Shown here: positions 8,916 to 17,648 of the stretch, piece by piece | How the letters are laid out: the number at the start of each line of letters is the position of its first letter | Position numbering within the stretch: the stretch's first letter is position 1 | From: Photobacterium rosenbergii | GTDB lineage: Bacteria > Pseudomonadota > Gammaproteobacteria > Enterobacterales > Vibrionaceae | Length of the DNA stretch: 64,000 nucleotides | Assembly: GCF_003026455.1 (NCBI RefSeq) | Contig: NZ_PYMB01000011.1 | Location: 1 to 64,000 of the forward strand | Direction of reading: 5' to 3' | The notes under the pieces: model-generated | Told to the model about the DNA's origin: nothing | The model's database searches: none | What the model saw: only the letters and a program-made list of their open reading frames with translations | Position numbers and translations under genes: made by a program

Positions 8916-9177
8916 TCTCTCCTCAAATAAGCCTTCAATAGCGGCGCTTGCCAAATTCAAAACACCGCAAACACTCCCTTCTCACAAAATGCATCCTGAC
9001 AATTCAGGCCTGTATAAAAAATAGACATTGCGCACATAAGGGATTTTAGAATGTTTGTATCATATTGCTAACACGTGTTAGCACTGAGCTTCAGTGTTTG
9101 TGGTGAGGTATGCCAATTTTCGAGATCTATTGTTCTCCAGTGGTCAATCCAAAAGACTTAAAATAAAGGGATAGATA
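8916..9177 (+). promoter_or_regulatory. promoter region of the EIIC gene
   Basis: Non-coding leader between the terminator and EIIC. It contains the 12-mer ATTGCGCACATA at 9027-9038 and the operator at 9067. AAAGGG at 9166-9171 serves as ribosome site. No open frame of note. Confidence 0.5.
9067..9082. promoter_or_regulatory. LacI-family operator (perfect palindrome)
   Basis: GCTAACACGTGTTAGC is perfectly palindromic and differs from the 5210 copy only in the symmetric positions flanking the central CG. It should place EIIC under the same repressor. Confidence 0.8.
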
Positions 9178-10515
9178 ATGAGTAGCTCAATTGAAAAGCT
9201 CGGTGTGTTTATGGAGCGCCATGTTCAGCCGATAGCCGCTAAGCTTGAAAAACAACCCCATATCGCGTCAATCAGGGATGGTTTTATTTTGGTCCTGCCG
9301 TTTTTGATAATCGGTAGCTTCATGTTGATATTGCTGTGCCCCCCATTTAACGAAGATACAACGAATTCATTTGGGCAAGCATGGTGGGCATTTGCAGATA
9401 GTGCCGGCCCTGCCATGTGGCGTATCTTTCAGATGTCCTTTAACGCAATAGCAATCTTTGTGTCTGCCAGCATTGCGTACAACCTCGCAAAAAAATATAA
9501 GCGGGAGCCGTTACCGGCGGCATTTCTTTCTCTTATGACTTTCTTTCTGATTTGCGGCCCCTATGAAGGTGACCAAATGAGCCTGGCCTTTGTTGGTGGC
9601 TCCGGTCTCTTTCCTGCTATCTTTATCGCGTTCTATACCGTAGAGATCACCCGTTTACTGGAACGGCTTGGCCTATACATTCGTTTGCCAAAAGAAGTGC
9701 CGTCAGCCGTTGCTGAGTCACTCAATATCATCATCCCGGTATTGGCTGTACTTTTAACTCTTTACCCAGTAACGCTGTGGATTGAAACCTCCACGGGTTT
9801 GCCCGTTCCACAACTTATCATGGATGCAATGGCACCGTTGATCCAAGCTTCAGACTCACTCGTCGCCATTGTACTGGTCGTGCTAGCGACGCATTTACTT
9901 TGGTTTGCTGGGATTAACGGTTCACTGGTGCTCATGCAGTTATGGACTCCCTTCCTGCTTTCGAATATGGCAGCAAACTTCGCCGCCCGTGAAGCGGGAG
10001 AAGCCATGCCATTTGTAATTACTAACTCGTTTTGGGATTTTTATGTTGTGCACGGGGCAACCGGTGGCTTGCTGGCCCTGGTGATCTTGTTGATGCGCAG
10101 TCGGTCGGTACATATGCGCTCTATTGGTAAGATCGGCGCTGTCCCAGCATTTTTCTCCATTGGCGAGCCTGTCGTCTATGGTTTACCTATTGTGATGAAC
10201 CCGTTGTTATTTGTCCCATTGATCTTATGTCCGTTGGCAAATGCTGTCATAGCCTACCTGGTTGTTGATTTTGGTATCGTTGGCAAGATGTTCTTGATGG
10301 CACCTTGGACGACGCCAGCACCTATTGGCGCCTTCCTTGCCACTGGCGGGGATGGTGGAGCCATCATACTCAGCCTTGGCCTGATTGTGCTCAACGTCTT
10401 TATTTACTACCCGTTCTTCAAAGTCTTTGAGAAGCAGTGCCTGGAAAGAGAGAAGGCACAAGCCGAAGAAGAGCAAGGTAAAGAGGATACAAAAGGTAAG
10501 CTTGCCATCAACTAA
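9178..10515 (+). CDS. PTS lactose/cellobiose-family EIIC permease, orphan
   Basis: 445-aa polytopic protein. The N-terminal FMERHVQPIAAKLEKQPHIASIRDGFILVLPFLIIGSF and later FFSIGEPVVYGLPIVMNP are hallmarks of the EIIC domain of the cellobiose/lactose (Lac) PTS family. It would normally import and phosphorylate a beta-linked disaccharide with EIIA and EIIB. Neither partner nor a phospho-glycosidase is encoded in this window. It therefore depends on components encoded elsewhere or works without phosphorylation. A LacI operator lies upstream and a strong hairpin downstream. Confidence 0.85.
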   Translation: MSSSIEKLGVFMERHVQPIAAKLEKQPHIASIRDGFILVLPFLIIGSFMLILLCPPFNEDTTNSFGQAWWAFADSAGPAMWRIFQMSFNAIAIFVSASIAYNLAKKYKREPLPAAFLSLMTFFLICGPYEGDQMSLAFVGGSGLFPAIFIAFYTVEITRLLERLGLYIRLPKEVPSAVAESLNIIIPVLAVLLTLYPVTLWIETSTGLPVPQLIMDAMAPLIQASDSLVAIVLVVLATHLLWFAGINGSLVLMQLWTPFLLSNMAANFAAREAGEAMPFVITNSFWDFYVVHGATGGLLALVILLMRSRSVHMRSIGKIGAVPAFFSIGEPVVYGLPIVMNPLLFVPLILCPLANAVIAYLVVDFGIVGKMFLMAPWTTPAPIGAFLATGGDGGAIILSLGLIVLNVFIYYPFFKVFEKQCLEREKAQAEEEQGKEDTKGKLAIN

Positions 10516-10522
10516 CACATAA

Positions 10523-10544
10523 GCAGCGGCCCGAGGGCCGCTGC
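10523..10544 (+). terminator. hairpin after the EIIC gene
   Basis: GCAGCGGCCC (10523-10532) pairs perfectly with its complement through 10544 around a 2-4-nt loop. A pyrimidine-rich stretch follows rather than a clean T-run. Confidence 0.6.
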
Positions 10545-10743
10545 GTGATCCCTTCTCATTTCTCGCTTTATTCTGTCCCCCAATGATTAACCACGCTAGA
10601 CCTTCCCCCAAACTGCCATACACGAGCTATTGCGAGTTGCACTCATAAGGCGTTGTCACGTCTGAACTTATTCAGCTTAGAGAGAGGTTAGGTCGAACCT
10701 GAATTGATCTTGGGAAGGCGATACAGAGAAGGGCACGTACAAA

Positions 10744-10771
10744 AAAGCCTTGGCACTTATGCCAAGGCTTT
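10744..10771 (-). terminator. terminator of the fucosidase-like gene (minus strand)
   Basis: AAAGCCTTGGCA and its complement flank a 4-nt loop. On the minus strand the stem is followed by six T residues (plus-strand A run 10741-10746). The gene stop is at 10788. Confidence 0.85.
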
Positions 10772-10787
10772 CATCTATGGTGTGTGT

Positions 10788-12776
10788 TTATTTGTAGGCA
10801 AGTTCAATCATTTGGTGGCCTTCGAGTTTTGGCACTGTGAAGACCAGCCTGCTATCTACATAATTGAATGTTATTTCATTGTTTTCAGGGATCAGTCGTA
10901 CAGATTTCACCTCTTGGTTCACTTTAACTGACACGTCTAGTTGGTGAAGCGGGATGATGTCTTCAATGATCAGGGTTTCGTCCGACTTGCTTTCCGGGAT
11001 GTAATGCAACAGGTGAACAACTGCTCGGTTAAGCTCGCTTTGCTCGTTGACGGCACTGATCACGCTCTTAGGGCCGTTATGTTTGAGAATTGGCTGCGGT
11101 AGCAATGTATCGATAGCATTCAGTACCAAGCGCTTCACCCAGTATGGTGCGTTCTGGATGTACTGGCTAAAGACAGGGTGCATGAAGTAGATAACATTGT
11201 CATTTTTTACGATTCCCGGATAGCCGACCTCGCCTGTCGATGGGGCATGCATGTGAGAGCAGTAGTGCTCCCACGTACGGTTAAAGTAAGGCGTGTAGGT
11301 TTCGCATAACACTTCACTGCCAGGCAAAGCGTCAACTTGAAGGCCTTTCTGGTACATAACGTGTTCTGTCTGGCGCAACCCCTGGCCGATATAACCTTCT
11401 GGTTTCAGGAAGTCCGGGGAGAAGGGGGCGTCACCGACAAGCTTGACGCCAAATAAGTCACTCGCAAAGCTGTCACCGGCAGGTGTCAAACCACCTTTGT
11501 ATGTCGCAAGGATTTTGCCACCATGGTTACAGTAGTTTTCTAGTCTTTGGCTAAGTGCTTCGTCTAAAGGCAATTCATCTGGCAGGATAATTAATTTGTA
11601 ATTCTCCAGCTCTGACTGGGTATCGATAATATCGAACTGCTGACCGCCCTCAACCAGTATCTTGGTGACCCCTCGCAGTGAATCAGCTTGATCATCAAAA
11701 CGGGTTGCCTGATTGAACTCCTCGGGGTTCAGCACGCCAATATCCGTGATCGCTTTGGCACCTTCACACCATGGTTCTTTCTGTTCAACCTGCGAGTAAA
11801 CGTTGCCGATCAGTTCATAGGTCTCGGGCGAAATTAGGCCGTTAGGGTGCAGCTGATCACCAATTGAACACTTCACGTTCATGGCTAGCATGTGGAAAAT
11901 TTCATATTCCAGTGAAGGTTGGTTCTTGAAGGAGTGGAAATCTGCCCAAGAGGTGTGAAACTTACCTGTCATGCCAAGTAGCTCTTTATCCAAGGTACGG
12001 GCATAACGAACGACAACCGGGAAGTGGTCATAGCCCCACTCACCACTTGGCAAGGACTCAGCTTCTAGGTGGTTATAGCTATCTAGGCTGCTGCGGGAGC
12101 TTGGTGCAATATGGCCGGCATTGTAGAAGATTTCGCATTCCGGGCCCAGATCGCGGATAAATGCACTGAGATCGCGCTTAAACTCATCCATCATTTCAAA
12201 GGCAAACTGAAGGCGCTGCGTTTTATCCGACGCATCGATACCGCGCTGCTGCATATCCGCACGGCACCAACGGCAAGAACAATCGTGAACATGGACGATG
12301 TCGAGGAAGAGGCCATCTACTGGGACGTGATCAAAAATATCGGCAATGTGTGCCTTAAGGAAATCCCGGTAAGGAGTATTCACACACAGGGTGTGACGGA
12401 ATGTCGCATCATAAGGGCCCGCGGTAGGCTTGCCTTCGCTATCGACGACAAGCCATTCAGGATGTTGTTTGGAAGTGAACTCATCCCATTGGATAGAGGT
12501 GTAGATGTTGGCGCGGATACCGCGTTTGTGCAGCTCTGAGACCTGTTCGGAAAGCAGGTTGGGGTTGGTGAGGTTCGGGTGAATTCGCTCAGGGTGAACC
12601 GTGGAATCAAAGTACATCAGGCCATGATGGCAACGTGAGAAGCAGCAGACGGAATTGACTCTTGCATTCTCTAATGTATCAGCGAAAGTTTTGGCATCGA
12701 ACTGAGAAGCGATAGCCGGAATTTTTCCGCTTGTATGGAAATCAAGGTGAATCTGGCGAAAAGGTAAGTGTCCCAT
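10788..12776 (-). CDS. alpha-L-fucosidase-like glycosidase (GHL6 domain plus trimerisation domain, GH151 type)
   Basis: 662-aa protein without signal peptide. Residues about 1-330 form a TIM-barrel domain with PVDGLFLDIVHVHDCSCRWC, resembling the hypothetical glycosyl hydrolase 6 family used by GH151 alpha-L-fucosidases. A beta-galactosidase-type trimerisation domain (KLIILPDELPLDEALSQRLENYCNHGGKILATYKGG) follows. AAGGAG precedes the ATG. A LacI-type operator lies 33 bp upstream and a strong terminator follows the gene. Neighbouring FucP- and FucI-like genes fit a fucoside or beta-D-arabinopyranoside substrate, which share ring geometry. The exact specificity is inferred. Confidence 0.68.
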   Translation of the reverse strand: MGHLPFRQIHLDFHTSGKIPAIASQFDAKTFADTLENARVNSVCCFSRCHHGLMYFDSTVHPERIHPNLTNPNLLSEQVSELHKRGIRANIYTSIQWDEFTSKQHPEWLVVDSEGKPTAGPYDATFRHTLCVNTPYRDFLKAHIADIFDHVPVDGLFLDIVHVHDCSCRWCRADMQQRGIDASDKTQRLQFAFEMMDEFKRDLSAFIRDLGPECEIFYNAGHIAPSSRSSLDSYNHLEAESLPSGEWGYDHFPVVVRYARTLDKELLGMTGKFHTSWADFHSFKNQPSLEYEIFHMLAMNVKCSIGDQLHPNGLISPETYELIGNVYSQVEQKEPWCEGAKAITDIGVLNPEEFNQATRFDDQADSLRGVTKILVEGGQQFDIIDTQSELENYKLIILPDELPLDEALSQRLENYCNHGGKILATYKGGLTPAGDSFASDLFGVKLVGDAPFSPDFLKPEGYIGQGLRQTEHVMYQKGLQVDALPGSEVLCETYTPYFNRTWEHYCSHMHAPSTGEVGYPGIVKNDNVIYFMHPVFSQYIQNAPYWVKRLVLNAIDTLLPQPILKHNGPKSVISAVNEQSELNRAVVHLLHYIPESKSDETLIIEDIIPLHQLDVSVKVNQEVKSVRLIPENNEITFNYVDSRLVFTVPKLEGHQMIELAYK

Positions 12777-12808
12777 GGGATCTCCTTGTTATAATTTCAC
12801 TGTTACCA

Positions 12809-12824
12809 ACTAACTCGACTTAGC
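12809..12824. promoter_or_regulatory. LacI-family operator (two mismatches)
   Basis: ACTAACTCGACTTAGC matches the perfect palindrome at 5210 at 14 of 16 positions. It lies 33 bp upstream of the fucosidase-like start. Confidence 0.7.
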
Positions 12825-12917
12825 AAGTTGATTGTAAGTTTTTATAGCTGAGAGTCTATGATGTAGCTCTCTGTTTTCTGTTTAGCTAAGGGCGAAATGA
12901 CCTAGGCGTAATATTCA

Positions 12918-14213
12918 TCACAGCTTTGGATATAAGCGCTGGATAAACATTGAAAATTGGTGTTTAAGCGGTAAGTAAACTTTTCGAATGGCGGTAATGT
13001 TTGCCAGCGTCCACTGTTTAGGTTTGTGGCCGAAGATGCCGAAGTAAGTAATAACCAAATATCCGAACATCGGCGCAATAAACGATAGCTGTAACCCTAT
13101 TTGGTCGGCGACGATAGCTTGCAGCATCGGCCAGGCCGCACCACCGATCCCCGCCATCACCAAAATTGCAGAGGCTTTAGCGATAAGAGGGCCAAGGTGT
13201 TTTAAGGCCAGCGAAAAGATCACCGGGTACATTATTGAGTTACAGATGCCAATAGCGATCAGTGCTGCGGCACCGACATAGCCGGGCAGCATGATAGCTA
13301 TAGTCAGAAATCCAATGGCAAAGATGGCGTTTATGACCAGTAGGTGGCGTGGATTGAACCAACGGAAAAGCTGGCTACCCAGTAGCCTGAAAATCATTGA
13401 GCCAGCCCAATAGAGCGCGACCAACTTGCCAGCAGACTCTAGGCCTACACTGCTAACAGACGGGTCTGAGATATAGCCCACAATAAAAGTACCGATACTG
13501 ACTTCTACTCCGACATAGCAGAAAATAGTCGCCACACCGAGTATGAAATGACGGTATGTCCAAAGAGAGCCCGCCGCTTTATCTGATTTTTCCTCTACGG
13601 CTGGTCCCTTTTCAGGAAGGTTCACCCGGCTAATCAAGATGGCGAGCACAATGGTGATGGCTGCACATGCGAGGTAGGGGATCTGCAGTTGGCGAATTGA
13701 CGCTTCTGCCGAATTATGGATGACACTAAAGAGTGTGATAGTGGCAATATATGGAGCCAGGGTTGTACCTGCTGAGTTAATCGCCGATGACAGGGTGAGC
13801 CTGGATGCCGCCATTTTGGGGGCGCCAAGCATCACCACGCAGGGATTGGCAACCACTTGCAGTGAAGCGACACCGAGGGCGGTAATAAAGATAGCCACCA
13901 AGACCGCCGCGTAGGAGAAAGCTTCGGTTGCTGGGACGAAGATCAGGCAACCGGAAAATATAACGAGCAGGCCGCGAAACAAAGTGTGTTTATAACCCCA
14001 GCGGCGGATAAAGTATGCCGTTGGTAAACAAGCAATAAATGGAGCCAAATAAAACGCCAACTGGATTAGCATGGCCTGGGTATAACTGAGGTTAAAGTGC
14101 TGCTGCAAGTAGGGCACTAATAAACTATTGAGTGAGGTCAGGAACCCCCAAAGGAAATACACACAACTCAGTAAAATAAAGCTTCTAGTGAAAGCTTGGT
14201 GTGGCGTTTTCAT
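12918..14213 (-). CDS. FucP-like MFS sugar:proton symporter (FHS family)
   Basis: 431-aa, 12-helix transporter. FLWGFLTSLNSLLVPYLQ near residue 20 and ALGVASLQVVANPCVVMLG near residue 115 match the Fuc/Gal/Glc:H+ symporter family, which imports L-fucose, D-arabinose and L-galactose. The two acidic residues essential in E. coli FucP (D46, E135, from memory) align with S30 and Q119 here, so coupling or specificity may differ. It lies between the isomerase and fucosidase genes on the same strand. Q at the second position occurs in other FHS members as far as I recall; S at the first is more unusual. Confidence 0.78.
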   Translation of the reverse strand: MKTPHQAFTRSFILLSCVYFLWGFLTSLNSLLVPYLQQHFNLSYTQAMLIQLAFYLAPFIACLPTAYFIRRWGYKHTLFRGLLVIFSGCLIFVPATEAFSYAAVLVAIFITALGVASLQVVANPCVVMLGAPKMAASRLTLSSAINSAGTTLAPYIATITLFSVIHNSAEASIRQLQIPYLACAAITIVLAILISRVNLPEKGPAVEEKSDKAAGSLWTYRHFILGVATIFCYVGVEVSIGTFIVGYISDPSVSSVGLESAGKLVALYWAGSMIFRLLGSQLFRWFNPRHLLVINAIFAIGFLTIAIMLPGYVGAAALIAIGICNSIMYPVIFSLALKHLGPLIAKASAILVMAGIGGAAWPMLQAIVADQIGLQLSFIAPMFGYLVITYFGIFGHKPKQWTLANITAIRKVYLPLKHQFSMFIQRLYPKL

Positions 14214-14260
14214 GGCTACTTGCCTTAATCAAAAGCGGTCGAACATTAAATACAGTTGCA

Positions 14261-14293
14261 ACCGCTAATTCAGGCACTGCCTAAATTAGCGGT
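14261..14293. other. long intercistronic hairpin between isomerase and transporter
   Basis: ACCGCTAATTCAGGC (14261-14275) pairs over 15 positions with 14279-14293 with a single mismatch and a 3-nt loop. No T-tract follows on either strand. It sits in the 129-bp gap of the kinase-isomerase-transporter operon, so an mRNA-processing or stabilising role is likelier than termination. Confidence 0.55.
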
Positions 14294-14342
14294 ATGGCAT
14301 TGGTTTCCAACGCCATCATTGCGATGGCATCAATAAGTTGGG

Positions 14343-15992
14343 TTAGTCAAGGTTGATACCGCCAGCCACGTGAACGCGCATATTTTGAGTCAGTGACTGA
14401 GCAACAAAGGCTTTCACGACGTTATCAATATCCTGTTCAGGAACATAAGCGACTGAAATGTGGTTGCTTTGGTGACCGGCCATAAGATCATCACGGCCAA
14501 CACCGTCAAGAACACAGTTCATTAGTGGCCACTCTTTATTGGTGCTATTTAAGCGGCGGTGGAACTCTTCATGTGGCAGTTCGAAAGCTGTACCGGTGCC
14601 AATATGCATATGAACATCCGTACCTTCATAGTGTGCGCGTGCCCAAATAAATCGACCGGCTTTACATTGCCCGCTGACGGTTGAGCCTCCAAGTGGGAAG
14701 AACATGGGTGGTTGGCGATGGCCGATGGCGCCTGCGATGCCACCTTTGATATGTTCGAATGGTACCGACCCGGAGATCTCGAAGTCCCAGTAGAAGGTTC
14801 CCTCATATTCACTGCCCCAGCGGATGTCATGCAGGGTCGTCTCTGATGGTAGGTTGAAACTATCAAGCAGGCGGTAAAGCATGGTCTGCGGAATAGCTGT
14901 TCCCATATCTACCTCATTGATACAAGGGATCGGCTTGCCAGGTTGAATGACTTCGCCATGGTCATTGCTGATTGGAAAGCGTTCGCTGGAGCCGATCGCA
15001 CCTTCAGCAAAATCAGAAGCCGGGCAGCAATCTTTAAGCCCTTGCTGGTACTGGACACCAACACTCGTTAAACCAAAGCGATCGGTAAATTTCACCATTG
15101 CAATTAGCATTGCACACTGCTCAAGCACCTGCTCGCGTGTCAATTCGACGGCAGGATCTTCGCCAAAGTTGAATGTCATGCCCTTGTCGATGTACCACTG
15201 CAAGCATGCTTCTTTCATTGCTTGTGGTACTAAGCTCATTTCATGCAATAGCGCTGATTGAGACAGCGCTTCGATAGGCATACCCACCTTGGCCAGTGAC
15301 TCCTGCGGGAACACGCCATTCATCATGCCCATGCAGAACATATCGAACAGGCCCATGATCTCTTTGTTCTTCAGGATATGCTCACCAACCTGTTGCCCCT
15401 GCTGCCCAGCAACTGTCTGCATTACCGGATGGTCTTTGGTGATCTCTTGCAGGTAACTGGTGTCGTGTTTCAGCTCGCCGCACTCCAACCACGTTTGCAG
15501 GCCAGTATAAAAGAAATCATCGTCGAAGTTTTCGGACCAAAGGCGGCTGTAAGTTTTACCTAGGCTATTTAGCGTGCCTGCCATACAGAGCGCACCGACC
15601 AGGCCGGGCCATGTGCCATCAAAGTTAGCCAGCAGTAGAACTGGGCCCTTGTGGTGAACAAGCGATGGCGCAATATGGTGGGAGTATTGCCAGGCAGTCA
15701 TCAGCACAATGATAGGGGCCGTCGGGTCGATCCCTGCAATGATATCTGAACCCTCACGTTGGCTGCTGATAAAACCATGGCCGGATTCTTTGACCGGATG
15801 GGCTCGGCGCATACGGTAACCAAATTGAGTTTCCAGCACATTGGCTAACTTTGCTTCGAATTTTGCTTGGACTGGCCAACAGTTCTGGTTGGCGCTATCC
15901 CTCAAGTCTCCATTGGCAATAACAAAGACTTCTCTCTCGGCCAATGACTTTGGTGTTTGGGCTTGTGGTAGCTGCAAGGTTAAAGCGGACAT
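14343..15992 (-). CDS. L-fucose isomerase-like sugar isomerase
   Basis: 549-aa cytoplasmic aldose-ketose isomerase distantly related to FucI/AraA. The FucI metal-ligand pattern (Glu, Asp, His) can be placed at E360 (INEVDMG), D389 (LHDIRW) and H511 (SNHISVAY), with spacing similar to E. coli FucI. FucI acts on L-fucose and also D-arabinose. GGAG lies 8 nt upstream of the ATG. The kinase gene ends 28 nt before it, so they form one transcript. The partner kinase looks like a D-ribulokinase, which favours D-arabinose to D-ribulose, though L-fucose or L-galactose remain possible. Confidence 0.68.
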   Translation of the reverse strand: MSALTLQLPQAQTPKSLAEREVFVIANGDLRDSANQNCWPVQAKFEAKLANVLETQFGYRMRRAHPVKESGHGFISSQREGSDIIAGIDPTAPIIVLMTAWQYSHHIAPSLVHHKGPVLLLANFDGTWPGLVGALCMAGTLNSLGKTYSRLWSENFDDDFFYTGLQTWLECGELKHDTSYLQEITKDHPVMQTVAGQQGQQVGEHILKNKEIMGLFDMFCMGMMNGVFPQESLAKVGMPIEALSQSALLHEMSLVPQAMKEACLQWYIDKGMTFNFGEDPAVELTREQVLEQCAMLIAMVKFTDRFGLTSVGVQYQQGLKDCCPASDFAEGAIGSSERFPISNDHGEVIQPGKPIPCINEVDMGTAIPQTMLYRLLDSFNLPSETTLHDIRWGSEYEGTFYWDFEISGSVPFEHIKGGIAGAIGHRQPPMFFPLGGSTVSGQCKAGRFIWARAHYEGTDVHMHIGTGTAFELPHEEFHRRLNSTNKEWPLMNCVLDGVGRDDLMAGHQSNHISVAYVPEQDIDNVVKAFVAQSLTQNMRVHVAGGINLD

Positions 15993-16020
15993 ATTGTATC
16001 TCCAGGCTTATTTATTGGTT

Positions 16021-17619
16021 TTAGAGGACATTCAAATCATTCATGATCGCGTCGTAACGTAATTGGTCTTCATACATCGCATGAAAAACTTGGTATTTTG
16101 CTTCGTGGAACGAGCGCGTCTCGGGCTGCGGTTGAATCACTCTTCCTTCCGATGACATCGCGGCCATTGCGTCAGTTAACTTTGTGTATTCACCGCTAGC
16201 TGTGGCTGCCAGCATCGCTGAGCCAAGGATCACGGCTTCGTCTTCAGTACTCAGGACAATGGGGCAGCCAGTTGCATTGGCATGCTCACGCAGCCAGAGG
16301 GGATTTTTAGTTCCTCCACCACACATATGGATACGTTTGATGCCATGGCCGGCCTTGTTCATGGTTTCAATGATGTGGCGAGTTCCATACGACACCGATT
16401 GAATTGCAGCCATATATTGGATTGCCAGATCGCTGAGCCCGGCATTCATCGTTAGGCCACAAATCATTCCCTTGAGGTTTGGGTTCGCTCTTGGTGAACG
16501 GTTACCGTGGTAGTAGCCGAGCATATGGAAGTTGCTCATAAAGTGGGGATCACTTTGTTCAAGGCGGAACACCTCGTTATTGAGCACCTCATATTCACTG
16601 CATCCTTGCTCTCCAGTTACCTTAAGTAATTCACCATAGAAGGAATGATTACGGATCACATGATCAATCAAAGCGCCAGCAGCAGATTGCCCGCCCTCGC
16701 TTAACCACATGCCGGGTACCATGGCGTCCCAGTATGGGCCCCATACGCCTTTGACGTAGATAGGCTCGCGGCTAACTGCCATGTGACACGAGGAGGTCCC
16801 GCCAATAATCGCCAATGTTGATTCAGGCTGTTTGCCAATGATGCCTACACCGCCTGCATGCGCGTCGATCATCCCTACGGCAACGACGGTGTTTGGTGTT
16901 AAGCCCAGCTCTTTAGCGGCAATAGGAGATAGGTTCCCTGCAGGTGTACCAGGCTGGGCAATAGACTGGCCGATTTTGCCCTCGTCCAGAAGATCAATAA
17001 GGCCAAGCTGCATAAAAAGAGAGCGGTCCCATTGCTTTTCATGGGCTAGGTAAGTCCACTTACAGGCTTTGGTACAAGTGCTCCGGATATCTTCGCCGGT
17101 AGAGCGGTAGACGAGAAAGTCGGCAAGATCGAAAAAGCGTGAGACTTGCTCATACTGTTGCGGCAGGTGGCGCTTCAACCATTTCAGCTTTGGTAGCTCC
17201 ATTTCAGGGCTTACCTCGCCGCCTACAAAATCCAATACCTTGCTGTTAGTTGCATTGATCTCCTTGGTTTCAGCGAGTGCTCGATGATCCATCCACATAA
17301 TGATGTTCTGCTGAGGATCTCCCGTCGGAGACAGGGAAACAGGCTTGTCATCAGCGCCGAGTGCAACGAGAGAGCAAGTCGCATCAAAGCCAATGCCTTT
17401 GATTTGTTCAGGTTTAGCGTTAGCTAGCTGGATGACAGCATTCACGACATGGCAGACCTGTGCCCAAATATCATCAGATGACTGCTCAACAAAATTTTCC
17501 TGCGGACGAAATTGCAAGATAGCACTGGTGCTTTGGGCCAGTTTATTTCCTTTTTTGTCGAAGAGCCCTGCACGTGCACTGCCAGAACCAATATCGACAC
17601 CAATGTATAAGTTTTCCAT
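16021..17619 (-). CDS. FGGY-family carbohydrate kinase (D-ribulokinase-like)
   Basis: 532-aa sugar kinase. The N-terminal ATPase motif IGVDIGSGSARAGLFD is followed by GFDATCSLVAL and NIIMWMDHRA, a combination I associate with the FGGY/YpCarbK clade that contains D-ribulokinases. The adenosine motif appears as MCGGGTKNPLWLREHA. I chose ATG 17619, with AAAGG about 8 nt upstream; the upstream in-frame start would cover the operator at 17633. It is first in the kinase-isomerase-transporter operon, and its operator lies 14 bp before the start. Its product would enter the pentose phosphate pathway directly. Confidence 0.75.
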   Translation of the reverse strand: MENLYIGVDIGSGSARAGLFDKKGNKLAQSTSAILQFRPQENFVEQSSDDIWAQVCHVVNAVIQLANAKPEQIKGIGFDATCSLVALGADDKPVSLSPTGDPQQNIIMWMDHRALAETKEINATNSKVLDFVGGEVSPEMELPKLKWLKRHLPQQYEQVSRFFDLADFLVYRSTGEDIRSTCTKACKWTYLAHEKQWDRSLFMQLGLIDLLDEGKIGQSIAQPGTPAGNLSPIAAKELGLTPNTVVAVGMIDAHAGGVGIIGKQPESTLAIIGGTSSCHMAVSREPIYVKGVWGPYWDAMVPGMWLSEGGQSAAGALIDHVIRNHSFYGELLKVTGEQGCSEYEVLNNEVFRLEQSDPHFMSNFHMLGYYHGNRSPRANPNLKGMICGLTMNAGLSDLAIQYMAAIQSVSYGTRHIIETMNKAGHGIKRIHMCGGGTKNPLWLREHANATGCPIVLSTEDEAVILGSAMLAATASGEYTKLTDAMAAMSSEGRVIQPQPETRSFHEAKYQVFHAMYEDQLRYDAIMNDLNVL

Positions 17620-17632
17620 TGCTAAGACCTTT

Positions 17633-17648
17633 GCTAACACGACTTAGC
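17633..17648. promoter_or_regulatory. LacI-family operator
   Basis: GCTAACACGACTTAGC matches the family palindrome at most positions and lies immediately upstream of the kinase ribosome site, in the divergent region shared with the lacI-type gene. Confidence 0.75.

Noticed and set aside
12111..12539. 142-aa plus-strand frame
   Set aside because: Antisense to the fucosidase-like gene, with no ribosome site or family features.
17619..17640. Upstream start at 17640 for the FGGY kinase
   Set aside because: It would overlap the LacI operator and lacks a ribosome site; ATG 17619 has AAAGG upstream and starts the conserved ATPase motif.
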